DNA of 64,000 nucleotides from Allobosea sp039673065 (GTDB taxonomy: Bacteria; Pseudomonadota; Alphaproteobacteria; Rhizobiales; Beijerinckiaceae): contig NZ_JBDJKW010000001.1 in NCBI RefSeq assembly GCF_039673065.1, positions 434,001-498,000 on the forward strand. Reading direction: 5' to 3'. Positions 48,962-58,280 of this stretch are shown in pieces. Below the pieces are notes generated by a model that was given only the letters and a program-made list of their open reading frames with translations, searched no databases and was not told the DNA's origin. Position numbers and translations under genes: made by a program. Every line of letters starts with the position of its first letter. Position 1 is the first letter of the stretch.

Positions 48962-50638
48962 TCAGGCCGCCCGCAGCCGCCGCGCGAATTCGTCGGCCTC
49001 GCTGCGCAGCGCGGTGATGCGCTCGTCCAGCCCGCGGGCGCCGGAAGCCCCCTGCGCCGCGCGCTGGACCGAGAGCACATTGGCGTCGGCGATGGTCGAC
49101 ATCGCGCCAACCGCCTCGCCCGTCACCTCGGAGATGCGCGCGATCGTCTCGCCGAGCGATTGCAGCAGCCGCGAATGCGAGCCCACCATCGTGGCGATCT
49201 CGGTGCTGGCCTGCTCGACCGCCTCGACGCGCCCGACGATGTCGGAGATGCCGGTCGCGGCCTGCGACAGCGCCGCCTCGACCGCCGCGATGCGCCGGGC
49301 GATCTGCCCCGTCGCATCGCCCGTCTGGGCCGCCAGCGCCTTGACCTCGCCGGCCACCACGGCGAAGCCGCGGCCATGGGCGCCAGCCCGCGCCGCCTCG
49401 ATCGTGGCGTTGAGCGCCAGCAGGTTGGTCTGCCGCGCCACCGCATCGATCAGCTCGACGACGCCGCGGATCTGCCCGGCATTCTCGGTCAGGCGCCCGA
49501 CCAGGCCGACCGCCGCGGTGGCGTCCCGGGTGGCGAGCGCTGCGGTCTCCGAGACCCGCCCGATCTCACGGCTGATCTGGTCGACCACGTCCTCCAGCCG
49601 CACCGCCGCATCGCTGATCCGCTCCGCCTCGGCGCCGGCATGGGTGACCGCGCCGGCCGCCGAGCCGCTGCTCTGCGAGATCTGCTCGGCCTGCACCGCC
49701 GCGTCGTCCAGCGCCGCGCGCAGCCCCTCGCTGACCGTCGCGATCTCGGCGAGCAGCCGGCCGATCCGGCTCTCGAACGTCTCGGCGATCCGATGAAGCT
49801 CCTCGGTGCGGCGCTGCCGGTGCGTCTCCGCCAGGGCGGCCTGCGCCTCGCGGGAGGAGAGCTGCGCCCGCACCTCGCTGAGCGCCCGTACCGTGCGGGC
49901 GAGCTCGCCGATCTCGTCGCGGCGCTTGCGATGCGGCACCTCGACCACGGCGTCGGTCGAGGAAACCCGCTCGATCGTCTGCATCAACTGGCGCAGCGGC
50001 CGCGTCAGATGCACCCGCAGCAGGATGATCGCCAGGAGCGCGCCGGCGAGCGGCAGGCCGATCGCGATGAGCTGGACGCGCCGGCGCACATCCGCGGCCA
50101 GGATCTCGGCATCGGCGGCGGCGCGGCGTGCCGACTGGTCGAAGGAATCGCGCAGGGCGCCGGTGATGCCGATGATCTGGCGCACGTTCTCGCGCGCCGC
50201 CGAGGCTTCCGCCTCGATCAGCGCGGCCTTGGGCGAGACCCGCCGGCCGATATCGACGATGCCGGTCTGGAAGGCGAGGAAGGTGCCGATATGCGCGTTC
50301 AGCGCCGCGTTGTCCTTATGCAGCCGCGCGGGCAGCGCCGAGATCAGGCTGGCGCGGGCCGATTCGACCAGCGCGATCGCCCCATCGAGCTCGTCGATGG
50401 TACGCGCGATCTCCCGGTCGCCGGCTTCGGCCGGCAGGCGGCTGAGCAGCGAGGCCTGCGCCACGCGGCTCGACAGCAGCGCCGCGCTGTTGGCGAGGCG
50501 CTGGCCGGCGATCGCGTCGGCGTCGATGCGGTGGACGGCCTCCAGCCCACGCACCGCGCTGGCGAGCCCCAGCGCCGCCGCGATCCCGAAGAGCGCGAAC
50601 AGCAAGGTGATCTTCGCCGTCAGTCCGAACCGCCGCAT
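48962..50638 (-). CDS. Methyl-accepting chemotaxis protein
   Basis: 558 residues. TM1 (about 7-28) and TM2 (about 188-208) flank a helical periplasmic sensor domain. HAMP (about 209-262) includes HLTRPLRQLMQTIERVS. The signalling domain has the invariant hairpin tip QTNLLALNATIEAARAG and FAVVAGEVKALA. No pentapeptide tether for CheR is visible at the C-terminus. The ligand is unknown. A stable hairpin lies at its ribosome-binding site and a long inverted repeat further upstream. Confidence 0.95.
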   Translation of the reverse strand: MRRFGLTAKITLLFALFGIAAALGLASAVRGLEAVHRIDADAIAGQRLANSAALLSSRVAQASLLSRLPAEAGDREIARTIDELDGAIALVESARASLISALPARLHKDNAALNAHIGTFLAFQTGIVDIGRRVSPKAALIEAEASAARENVRQIIGITGALRDSFDQSARRAAADAEILAADVRRRVQLIAIGLPLAGALLAIILLRVHLTRPLRQLMQTIERVSSTDAVVEVPHRKRRDEIGELARTVRALSEVRAQLSSREAQAALAETHRQRRTEELHRIAETFESRIGRLLAEIATVSEGLRAALDDAAVQAEQISQSSGSAAGAVTHAGAEAERISDAAVRLEDVVDQISREIGRVSETAALATRDATAAVGLVGRLTENAGQIRGVVELIDAVARQTNLLALNATIEAARAGAHGRGFAVVAGEVKALAAQTGDATGQIARRIAAVEAALSQAATGISDIVGRVEAVEQASTEIATMVGSHSRLLQSLGETIARISEVTGEAVGAMSTIADANVLSVQRAAQGASGARGLDERITALRSEADEFARRLRAA

Positions 50639-50640
50639 GC

Positions 50641-50667
50641 CGCCCCCGTCAAAGCCGAGCGGGGGCG
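50641..50667 (-). promoter_or_regulatory. Leader hairpin at the chemoreceptor start
   Basis: CGCCCCCG (50641-50648) pairs with CGGGGGCG (50660-50667), ending two bases before the start codon on the minus strand. It would hold the G-rich segment that could serve as ribosome-binding site. Confidence 0.45.
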
Positions 50668-50686
50668 TTTTCGCAGGCGAGAACGA

Positions 50687-50719
50687 ACAGATGCTTAACG
50701 AAGCCAGCTAAGCATCTGT
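50687..50719. repeat. Perfect 11-base inverted repeat upstream of the chemoreceptor gene
   Basis: ACAGATGCTTA (50687-50697) and TAAGCATCTGT (50709-50719) are exact complements separated by 11 bases. It is AT-richer than its surroundings. It may be an operator for the chemoreceptor gene or an RNA hairpin ending the upstream transcript. Confidence 0.65.
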
Positions 50720-50730
50720 CATAATTGGCC

Positions 50731-50752
50731 TTTCGGCCGGATCAGGCCGAAA
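50731..50752 (-). terminator. Terminator-like hairpin after the SDR gene
   Basis: TTTCGGCC (50731-50738) pairs with GGCCGAAA (50745-50752) three bases after the SDR stop on the minus strand. No T-run. Confidence 0.4.
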
Positions 50753-50755
50753 CCC

Positions 50756-51451
50756 TCACCAGGGGATCGCCTGGCCGCGCCAGTCGCGGAAGCTGTTGCT
50801 CTGGGCCATGCCGGAGGCGTCGATGGTGCCGATCAGCCCGGCCGCGCTCTCCCCGGCGGCGATGTCGGCGCCCTCCCCGCCCATCTCGGTGCGTACCCAG
50901 CCGGGATGGAAGAGCAGGATCGCGATCTCGCGGGCGCGCAGCTCGTTGCCGAAGGCGACCATCGTCATGTTCGCCGCCGCCTTTGAGGAGCGATAGGCGA
51001 TCATGCCGGAAGGGTTGGAGCCGATCGAGCCCATGCGGCTGGAGATGGTGACGATCTTGCGGCCGCTGCCGGCTTCGACATTGGGCAAGAAGCCCTGCGC
51101 CACGCGCAGCGGCGCATAGACGTTGACCTCGAACACGTTGCGCCAGGCGTCGAAATCCATGTCCTCGGCCGACTGGTGGCCGCGCGGGCCGAGCAGGCCG
51201 GCATTGTTCACCAGCACGTCGATCGGCCGGCCAGCGAGCGAGGCCTTGGCCGCCGCGACGCTGGCTTCGGAGGTGACGTCGAGTTCGAGGCCGGTACAGG
51301 CGCCGGGATAGGCCGCCGCCAGCTCGGCGAGCGCGCCGCCCCAGGGGTTGCGGGCCGCGGCGATCACCCGATCGCCGCGGCGCAGCAGTTCCATCGTCAA
51401 TGCGAGGCCGATGCCGCGTCCGGCACCGGTGATCATCCAGGTCTGGGCCAT
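50756..51451 (-). CDS. Short-chain dehydrogenase/reductase
   Basis: 231 residues: MITGAGRGIGLALTMELL (cofactor loop), NNAGLLG, ITISSRMGSI with the catalytic serine, and YRSSKAAANM (YxxxK). It resembles the C-factor/sepiapterin-reductase-like branch. It lies 33 bases after the hydantoinase stop on the same strand and may be cotranscribed, which hints at a role in the same pathway, though the SD is inside a hairpin. Confidence 0.92.
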   Translation of the reverse strand: MAQTWMITGAGRGIGLALTMELLRRGDRVIAAARNPWGGALAELAAAYPGACTGLELDVTSEASVAAAKASLAGRPIDVLVNNAGLLGPRGHQSAEDMDFDAWRNVFEVNVYAPLRVAQGFLPNVEAGSGRKIVTISSRMGSIGSNPSGMIAYRSSKAAANMTMVAFGNELRAREIAILLFHPGWVRTEMGGEGADIAAGESAAGLIGTIDASGMAQSNSFRDWRGQAIPW

Positions 51452-51455
51452 GGGC

Positions 51456-51472
51456 GTCTCCTGATAGGAGAC
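51456..51472 (-). promoter_or_regulatory. Hairpin sequestering the SDR ribosome-binding site
   Basis: GTCTCCT (51456-51462) pairs perfectly with AGGAGAC (51466-51472) around a 3-base loop. On the minus strand the AGGAG next to the SDR start (six bases away) is inside the stem, so translation may depend on ribosomes arriving from upstream or on another opening event. Confidence 0.55.
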
Positions 51473-51484
51473 TCCAGCTAAGCC

Positions 51485-54400
51485 TCAGCCCTTCGGCTTT
51501 CCATACCCCCCGGCCGTCGGCGTGATCACCGTCACCGCCTCGCCGGCCTCCAGGAAGGTCTGGTCGGAGGGCTGCAGCTCCTCGACCGTGCCCGTCAGGC
51601 GCCGCACCAGGGTGCGGCCGAGCTCGCCGGCCTCGCCGCCCTTGATGCCGAAGGGCCTCACCCTGCGATGCGAGGCGAGGATGGCGCAGTCCATGCCCTC
51701 CCTGAAGCGGATGGTGCGGCTGGTGCCGTCGCCGGCGCTCCATTCGCCCTTGCCGCCGGAGCCGGCGCGGATGTGGAAGTCCTCCAGCACGACCGGGAAG
51801 CGCGACTCCAGGATCTCGGGATCCGTCAGCCGCGAATTGGTCATGTGGACATGGACGCCTGAGGTGCCGTCGAAGCCGGGCCCGGCCGGCGAACCGGAGC
51901 AGATGGTCTCGTAATACTGGTAGCGGTCATTGCCGAAGGTGAGGTTGTTCATGGTGCCCTGCGAGGCGGCCATCGCCTCCAGCGCGCCGAACAGCGTGTT
52001 CGTCACCGCCTGCGAGACCTCGACATTGCCGGCGACCACCGCCGCCGGATAGCGCGGCGCCAGCATCGAGCCCTCGGGCACGATGATCCTGATCGGGCGC
52101 AGGCAGCCGGCGTTCATCGGGATCGCGTCGTCGACCATGACGCGGAAGACGTAGAGCACCGCAGCCCGCGTCACCGGCGCCGGCGCGTTGAAATTGTCCT
52201 CCCGCTGCGGCGAGGTGCCGGTGAAGTCGACCGTCGCCTCGCGCGCCTCGCGATCGATCGAGATCTTCACCTTGATCGCGCAGCCCTGGTCCATCGGATA
52301 GGTGAACTCGGCGTCGTGCAGGCGCGTCAGCAGGCGCGCGACGCTCTCGGCCGCATTATCCTGGACATGGCCCATATAGGCCTGCACCACGTCGAGCCCG
52401 AAGGAGCGGATGATCTTGCGCAGCTCGGCGACGCCCTTCTCGTTGGCGGCGATCTGCGCCTTGAGGTCGTTGACGTTCTGAACCGGGTTGCGGGCCGGCC
52501 ATTGCGCGCCGGTCAGGAGCCCGACCAGCTCGCTCTCGCGGAAGCGGCCCTGATCGACGATCTTGAAGTTGTCGATATAGACGCCTTCCTCGTCGATATT
52601 GGTGGCGCGCGGCGACATCGAGCCCGGCGCCGTACCGCCGACATCGGCATGGTGGCCACGGCTCGCCACCCAGAACAGGATCTGCGTCTCGGCATCGTCG
52701 AAGACCGGGGTGCAGACCGTGATGTCGGGCAGGTGCGTGCCGCCATTATAGGGCGCGTTGAGGCAGAAGACGTCGCCGGGGCGGATCACCGGGTTGTTGG
52801 CGATCACGGTCTCGACCGAGCGGTCCATCGAGCCGAGATGGACCGGCATGTGCGGGGCGTTGGCGACCAGCGCGCCGGTCTGGTCGAACACCGCGCAGGA
52901 GAAGTCGAGCCGCTCCTTGATGTTCACCGAATAGGCGGTGTTCTGCAGCGTCACGCCCATCTGCTCGGCGATCGACATGAACAGGTTGTTGAAGATCTCG
53001 AGCATGACGGGATCGGCCCTGGTGCCGATCGCCGCCTGCTGGACCAGCTCCTTCTCGCGCGTCAGCACCAGATGGTCGCGCGCGGTCAGCCGAGCGCGCC
53101 AGCCATCCTCGACCACGACCGTCTGGTTGGCCTCGATCACGATGGCCGGACCGGCGATGCTCTGGCCCGGCGTCATCGCCTCGCGGCGCACCACCGCCGC
53201 GTCGTGCCACTGCCCCTTGGCGAAGAAGCGGGTGCGCTCGCTCGGCTGCGGCTCGCCGGCGCCCTCGGCCAGCTCGGCCTCGGTGAAGCGGGCGCCGCCG
53301 CCGATGGCCTCGACCTCGACGGCCTCGACCACCAGCGCCTTGCTCTCGTCCATGAAGCCGAAGCGCGCCTTGTGCGCGGCCTGGAAAGCCTCGCGCATCG
53401 CCTCGGAAGAGCCGGCGGCGACCGCGATCGCCGTGTCGGTGCCGGCATAGCGCACATGCGGGCGCACATGCAGGGTGATGTCGGCCTCCGCCACGCCCTG
53501 CCCGGCGACCTCGGCGCGTGCATCCGCCGCCAGCTTCTCGGCGAGCGTGCCGATCGCCGCCTCGACGGCGCCGTCGAAAGGCACGTCCAGCGCCGCGGTG
53601 CGCGTAGCGCGGATCTCGGCGAGGCCCATGCCATAGGCCGAGAGCAGGCCGGAGAACGGGTGCAGCAGCACCGTCTTGATGCCGAGCGCATCGGCGACGA
53701 GGCAGGCATGCTGGCCGCCGGCGCCGCCGAAGGAGTTCAGCGCATAGCGGGTGATGTCGTAGCCGCGCTGCACGGAGATCTTCTTGATCGCCTCGGCCAT
53801 GTTGGCCACCGCGATCTGAATGAAGCCGTCGGCGACCTCCTCGGGGCTGCGGCCGTCGCCGACCTCGGCCGCCAGCGTCGCGAACTTGCCGCGCACGGTC
53901 TCGACATCGAGCGGCTCGTTCTGCCCGGCACCGAAGATGGCGGGGAAATAGGAGGGGATCAGCTTGCCAACCATGACGTTGGCGTCGGTCACGGCGAGCG
54001 GGCCGCCGCGGCGATAGGCGGCGGGACCAGGATTCGCGCCGGCCGAATCGGGACCGACGCGGAAGCGCGCGCCGTCATAGTGCAGGATCGAGCCGCCGCC
54101 GGCGGCGACAGTGTGGATCAGCATCATCGGGGCGCGCATGCGCACGCCGGCGACCTCGGTCTCGAAGGCGCGCTCATACTCCCCGTCGAAATGGGCCACG
54201 TCGGTCGAGGTGCCGCCCATGTCGAAGCCGATGACCTTCTCGAAGCCGGCCGAGCGGCCGGTCTCGGCCAGGCCGACGACGCCGCCCGCCGGGCCGGAGA
54301 GGATGGCGTCCTTGCCCTGGAACAGATCGGCGGCGGTCAGGCCGCCCGAGGACATCATGAACATCAGCCGGGCGCCGGTGCGCGCCACGTCGAGCTCTTC

Positions 54401-55084
54401 CGAGACCTGCGCCACATAGCGGGCGAGGATCGGCGAGAGATAGGCATCGACCACGGCGGTGTCGCCGCGCCCGACCAGCTTGATCAGGGGCGAGACCTCA
54501 TGGCTGACGGAGACCTGCGGGAAGCCGATCTCGCGGGCGATGCCGGCCACCAGGGTTTCGTGCTTCGGATAGCGATAGCCATGCATGAACACGATGGCGA
54601 GCGCCCGGAACCCGGCGTCGAACTGCGCCTGCAGCGCGGCGCGCACCGCCTGCGCGTCGGGCGTGCGCTCCACAGTACCGTCGGCCAGCACGCGCTCGTC
54701 GATCTCCTCGACCGCGTCATAGAGCTCGGCCGGCTTGACGATCTGCTTGGCGAAGATGTCCGGGCGGGCCTGGTAGCCGATGCGCAGCGCGTCGCGGAAG
54801 CCCTTGGTCGTCACCAGAAGCGTGCGGTCGCCCTTGCGCTCCAGCAGCGCGTTGGTCGCGACCGTGGTGCCCATGCGGACCTCGCCGATCAGCCCGGCCG
54901 GCATCGCCGCGCCGGCCGCCAGCCCGAGATGGTCGCGAATGCCCTGCACGGCGGCGTCACGATATGCACCGGGATTTTCCGAGAGGAGCTTGCGGGCATG
55001 CAATTTGCGTTCAGGATCACGGGCGATCACGTCGGTGAAGGTGCCGCCACGGTCGATCCAGAAGTCCCAGCGCTGCGCAGTCAT
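51485..55084 (-). CDS. Fused hydantoinase A/B (5-oxoprolinase-type)
   Basis: 1199 residues: an N-terminal HyuA half (about 1-690, opening WIDRGGTFTDVIARDPERKLHARKLLS, with GFDMGGTSTDVAHFDG for ATP/phosphate) and a C-terminal HyuB half (about 691-1199, DPVMLEIFNNLFMSIAEQMG, GHHADVGGTAPGSMSP, AGSGGKGEW). The length matches ATP-dependent 5-oxoprolinases, which open 5-oxoproline to glutamate; relatives open N-methylhydantoins. It is divergent from a TRAP transporter, with a racemase-type gene in the same cluster, suggesting use of an imported cyclic amide or hydantoin. Confidence 0.92.
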   Translation of the reverse strand: MTAQRWDFWIDRGGTFTDVIARDPERKLHARKLLSENPGAYRDAAVQGIRDHLGLAAGAAMPAGLIGEVRMGTTVATNALLERKGDRTLLVTTKGFRDALRIGYQARPDIFAKQIVKPAELYDAVEEIDERVLADGTVERTPDAQAVRAALQAQFDAGFRALAIVFMHGYRYPKHETLVAGIAREIGFPQVSVSHEVSPLIKLVGRGDTAVVDAYLSPILARYVAQVSEELDVARTGARLMFMMSSGGLTAADLFQGKDAILSGPAGGVVGLAETGRSAGFEKVIGFDMGGTSTDVAHFDGEYERAFETEVAGVRMRAPMMLIHTVAAGGGSILHYDGARFRVGPDSAGANPGPAAYRRGGPLAVTDANVMVGKLIPSYFPAIFGAGQNEPLDVETVRGKFATLAAEVGDGRSPEEVADGFIQIAVANMAEAIKKISVQRGYDITRYALNSFGGAGGQHACLVADALGIKTVLLHPFSGLLSAYGMGLAEIRATRTAALDVPFDGAVEAAIGTLAEKLAADARAEVAGQGVAEADITLHVRPHVRYAGTDTAIAVAAGSSEAMREAFQAAHKARFGFMDESKALVVEAVEVEAIGGGARFTEAELAEGAGEPQPSERTRFFAKGQWHDAAVVRREAMTPGQSIAGPAIVIEANQTVVVEDGWRARLTARDHLVLTREKELVQQAAIGTRADPVMLEIFNNLFMSIAEQMGVTLQNTAYSVNIKERLDFSCAVFDQTGALVANAPHMPVHLGSMDRSVETVIANNPVIRPGDVFCLNAPYNGGTHLPDITVCTPVFDDAETQILFWVASRGHHADVGGTAPGSMSPRATNIDEEGVYIDNFKIVDQGRFRESELVGLLTGAQWPARNPVQNVNDLKAQIAANEKGVAELRKIIRSFGLDVVQAYMGHVQDNAAESVARLLTRLHDAEFTYPMDQGCAIKVKISIDREAREATVDFTGTSPQREDNFNAPAPVTRAAVLYVFRVMVDDAIPMNAGCLRPIRIIVPEGSMLAPRYPAAVVAGNVEVSQAVTNTLFGALEAMAASQGTMNNLTFGNDRYQYYETICSGSPAGPGFDGTSGVHVHMTNSRLTDPEILESRFPVVLEDFHIRAGSGGKGEWSAGDGTSRTIRFREGMDCAILASHRRVRPFGIKGGEAGELGRTLVRRLTGTVEELQPSDQTFLEAGEAVTVITPTAGGYGKPKG

Positions 55085-55122
55085 GGCCCGTCTCCAACAA
55101 GTCGCCGATCACAGTGACGGAT

Positions 55123-55141
55123 CATCGATAAATCGTCGATG
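55123..55141. promoter_or_regulatory. Palindromic operator between hydantoinase and TRAP genes
   Basis: CATCGA (55123-55128) and TCGATG (55136-55141) are inverted arms around TAAATCG. It lies just upstream of the TRAP promoter -35 and 38 bases before the hydantoinase start, well placed to control both directions. The MarR-type protein of this cluster is the obvious candidate binder. Confidence 0.55.
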
Positions 55142-55146
55142 TTTTA

Positions 55147-55174
55147 TTGACAAGCCAAGACGGCCCGCTAGCAT
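55147..55174 (+). promoter_or_regulatory. Promoter of the TRAP transporter operon
   Basis: Consensus -35 TTGACA (55147-55152), 16 bases, and TAGCAT (55169-55174). It would give a leader of about 185 bases before dctQ. Confidence 0.6.
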
Positions 55175-55365
55175 CGCGACAGCGCCGGCTAGCGTCCGCG
55201 CCAATGATCGGGCAAAGGGGCTGAGGGGCCCTTCCGGCATCTTGAGGAGAGAGCGATGACCGCACGCGTCGTGGGCGTTCGCCCGCATGGGGGGAAGAGC
55301 GCCGGTCTCGCGTACCGTCGCTCCGGTGCACCGCAGGCGAGCGCGCCGCAGCGAGGCGCCACGCC

Positions 55366-55914
55366 ATGATCCGCCGCCTGCTCGACATGCTGTATTTCGG
55401 CGCCGGCGTGCTTGCCGCGCTGTTCCTGCTGGCGATCTTCGCCATGATGCTGCTGCTGCCGATCGGCCGCGAAACCGGCTTCAACATCCCCTCCGGCGAC
55501 GATTTCACCGGCTGGGCGCTGGTCGCGATGTCCTTCCTCGGCCTGGCGCACACCTTCAAGCGCGGCGAGATGATCCGCGTGACGCTGCTGCTCGAGCGCC
55601 TGCACGGCGCCAAGCGCCGCATCGCCGAGCTCTTCGCGCTGTCGGTCGGCATCGCCTTCCTCGCCTATTTCACTTGGCAGTGCGTGATCCTCGCGCATGA
55701 TTCATGGCGCTTCAACGACATGTCGACCGGCGTGGTCTCGGTGCCGCTGTGGATCCCGCAGTTCGGCATGGTGCTCGGCCTCGCGCTCCTGCTGATCGCG
55801 ATGATCGACGAGCTGGTGATCGTGCTGCGGGGCGGCCGCCCGACCTATGAACCGGAACCAGCGAAGACCGCCGAGGAACTCGTCGAGCGCGTCGCGCAGG
55901 GTGGAGGCGTCTGA
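55366..55914 (+). CDS. TRAP transporter small permease (DctQ type)
   Basis: 182 residues with four predicted membrane helices (about 7-35, 47-62, 88-107, 128-150) and the family segment FTGWALVAMSFLGLAHTFKRGEMIRVTLLLERL. It partners the large permease and the binding protein in sodium-driven uptake. Its stop overlaps the next start (TGATG). Confidence 0.93.
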   Translation: MIRRLLDMLYFGAGVLAALFLLAIFAMMLLLPIGRETGFNIPSGDDFTGWALVAMSFLGLAHTFKRGEMIRVTLLLERLHGAKRRIAELFALSVGIAFLAYFTWQCVILAHDSWRFNDMSTGVVSVPLWIPQFGMVLGLALLLIAMIDELVIVLRGGRPTYEPEPAKTAEELVERVAQGGGV

Positions 55915-57221
55915 TGGGTCTCGCTGAGCTGTCGCTCGTCCTCCTTCTCTTCCTGGTCTGCGTCCTCGGTGCCGGCGTCTGGATCGGCGTGGGTCTCGGC
56001 CTGGTCGGCCTGGTCGCAATGGCGCTGGTCACCGACGTGCCGATCGGCCAGGTGCTCGCGACCTCCGTCTGGAGCGCCTCGGCCTCCTGGACGCTGGCGG
56101 CCCTGCCGCTCTTCATCTGGATGGGCGAGATCCTGTTTAGGACCAGGCTGTCCGAGCAGATGTTCCAGGGCCTCTCGCCCTGGCTGCAATGGCTGCCCGG
56201 CCGGCTGGTCCACACCAACATCGTCGGCTGCGGCATCTTCGCGGCGGTCTCCGGCTCCTCCGCCGCCACCTGCGCCACCATTGGCAAGATCGCCCTGCCC
56301 GAGCTCAAGAAGCGCGGCTATGACGAGGGGCTGAGCATCGGCACCCTGGCGGGCTCCGGCACGCTCGGCCTGCTGATCCCGCCGTCCATCCCGCTCGTCG
56401 TCTACGCGATCACGGCGAACGTCTCGGTGCTGCAGGTCTTCCTCGGCGGCTTCCTGCCCGGCCTGCTCGTGATGGCGCTCTATATGGGCTACGTCATCGT
56501 CTGGTCGCTGCTGAACCCGGACAAGACCCCGCCGCGCGATCCGCCGATGCCGTTTCGCCAGAAGCTGCGCCAGTCGGCCAAGCTCGCGCCCTGCCTGCTG
56601 CTGATCGCGGCGGTCTTCCTAGCGCTGATCCTCGGCATCGCCACCGCCACCGAATGCGCCGCCTTCGGCGTGACCGGCGCGCTGGTGCTGGCCTGGTGGA
56701 GCGGCACGCTGAGCTGGGCGACCTTCCGCGAAAGCCTGATGAGCGCGACCCGCCTGACCTGCATGATCATGCTGATCCTGGCCGGCGCGGCCTTTTGCAC
56801 GGCGGCGATGGGCTTTACCGGCATCCCGGCCGCCCTGGCGGAATGGGTGAAGGGCCAGGACCTCTCGCCACACATGCTCGTGCTGGCGATGACCGTGATG
56901 TACATCATCCTGGGCTGCTTCGTGGACGGCATCTCGATGATCGTGCTGACCGCCGTCATCGTGCTGCCCATGGTGAAGGAAGCCGGTTTCGACCTGATCT
57001 GGTTCGGCATCTACCTCGTCATCCATGTCGAGATGGCCCAGATCACCCCGCCCGTCGGCTTCAACCTGTTCGTGCTGCAGAACATGAGCGGCAAGGACAT
57101 GTGGACGATTGCGAAGGCGGCGTTTCCGTTCTTCATTCTCCTCAACATCGCCGTGCTGATCATCACGACCTTCCCGGAGATCGTGCTCTACCTGCCCAAG
57201 CTCGCCTTCCCGGACTCCTGA
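55914..57221 (+). CDS. TRAP transporter large permease (DctM type)
   Basis: 435 residues with about 11-12 membrane helices. Family blocks are VSGSSAATCATIGKIALPELKKRGYDEGL, GSGTLGLLIPPSIPLVVYAI and the late GCFVDGISMIVLTAVIVLPM and QITPPVGFNLFVLQ. It forms the ion-coupled elevator channel together with the small subunit, to which it is translationally coupled. Confidence 0.95.
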   Translation: MGLAELSLVLLLFLVCVLGAGVWIGVGLGLVGLVAMALVTDVPIGQVLATSVWSASASWTLAALPLFIWMGEILFRTRLSEQMFQGLSPWLQWLPGRLVHTNIVGCGIFAAVSGSSAATCATIGKIALPELKKRGYDEGLSIGTLAGSGTLGLLIPPSIPLVVYAITANVSVLQVFLGGFLPGLLVMALYMGYVIVWSLLNPDKTPPRDPPMPFRQKLRQSAKLAPCLLLIAAVFLALILGIATATECAAFGVTGALVLAWWSGTLSWATFRESLMSATRLTCMIMLILAGAAFCTAAMGFTGIPAALAEWVKGQDLSPHMLVLAMTVMYIILGCFVDGISMIVLTAVIVLPMVKEAGFDLIWFGIYLVIHVEMAQITPPVGFNLFVLQNMSGKDMWTIAKAAFPFFILLNIAVLIITTFPEIVLYLPKLAFPDS

Positions 57222-57282
57222 CCGGGCAGGCGCCGGACCGACCGTCGCGAAACCATAACCAGAAAGAGAGAGGAACAGCCTG

Positions 57283-58269
57283 ATGCTCAACCGCAGAACC
57301 GCCCTCGCCGCGCTCGCGCTCGGCTGCAGCGCCTTCGCCATGGCCGCCCCGGCCGTGGCCCAGACCAAGTGGAACCTGCCGGCCGCCTACCCGGCCGACA
57401 ATCCGCACACCGAAAACCTGATGCTCTTCGTCAAGGACGTCGACGCCGCGACCAGCGGCAAGCTGCAGATCACGGTCCATGCCGGCGCCTCGCTGTTCAA
57501 GGCCCCCGAGATCAAGCGCGCCGTCCAGACCGGCCAGGCCCAGATGGGCGAGTTCCTGCTCTCGATCCACGAGAACGAGGATCCGATCTTCGGCATCGAC
57601 GTGGTGCCGTTCCTCGCCACCTCCTTCGCCGAGTCGAAGAAGCTCTACGTCGCCTCCAAGCCCGCGATCGAGAAGAAGCTCGAGAGCCAGGGCGTGAAGC
57701 TGCTCTTCATGGTCCCCTGGGCGCCGCAGGGCGTCTATTCCAAGAAGGACATCAACACGATCGACGACATGAAGGGCCTGAAGTGGCGCGCCTACAATGT
57801 CGGCACCGCGCGCCTGGGCGACCTGCTCGGCATGCAGTCGGTGACCGTGCAGGCGGCCGAGCTGCCGCAGGCGCTCGCCACCGGCGTGGTCAACTCCTTC
57901 ATGTCCTCGGGCGGCACCGGCTACGATTCCAAGGCCTGGGAGTCGCTGACGCACTTCTACGACGTGCAGGCCTGGATCCCGAAGGACGCGACCATCGTCA
58001 ACAAGGCCGCCTTCGACAAGCTCGACAAGCCGACGCAGGACGCGCTCCTGAAGGCCTCGGCCGCCGCCGAGGAGCGGGGCTGGAAGATGTGGGAGGAGAA
58101 GGCCGCCTGGTATATCGACCAGCTCAAGGCCAAGGGCATGAAGGTGCAGCCGCCGTCCCCGGAGCTGGCCGCGGGCTTCAAGAAGGCCGGCGAGACCCTG
58201 ACCGCCGACTGGCTGAAGAAGGCCGGCGCCAACGGCCAGGCCATCCTCGACGCCTACCGCAAGATGTGA
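57283..58269 (+). CDS. TRAP transporter substrate-binding protein (DctP type)
   Basis: 328 residues with a signal peptide (MLNRRTALAALALGCSAFAMAAPAVAQ; twin Arg at 4-5). The binding-protein core has HAGASLFKAPEIKRAVQTGQAQMGEFLLS, MKGLKWRAYNVGTARLGDLLG (with the carboxylate-binding arginine region) and AELPQALATGVVNSFMSSG. The ligand is likely a carboxylate-bearing compound; context suggests a hydantoin- or oxoproline-related acid, which is inference. Confidence 0.94.
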   Translation: MLNRRTALAALALGCSAFAMAAPAVAQTKWNLPAAYPADNPHTENLMLFVKDVDAATSGKLQITVHAGASLFKAPEIKRAVQTGQAQMGEFLLSIHENEDPIFGIDVVPFLATSFAESKKLYVASKPAIEKKLESQGVKLLFMVPWAPQGVYSKKDINTIDDMKGLKWRAYNVGTARLGDLLGMQSVTVQAAELPQALATGVVNSFMSSGGTGYDSKAWESLTHFYDVQAWIPKDATIVNKAAFDKLDKPTQDALLKASAAAEERGWKMWEEKAAWYIDQLKAKGMKVQPPSPELAAGFKKAGETLTADWLKKAGANGQAILDAYRKM

Positions 58270-58280
58270 GCTGCGAGGCT

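Noticed and set aside
45923..50698. 1591-codon open frame on the plus strand across DUF1800, helicase and chemoreceptor genes
   Set aside because: Antisense to several well-recognised genes; low complexity and no recognisable domain.
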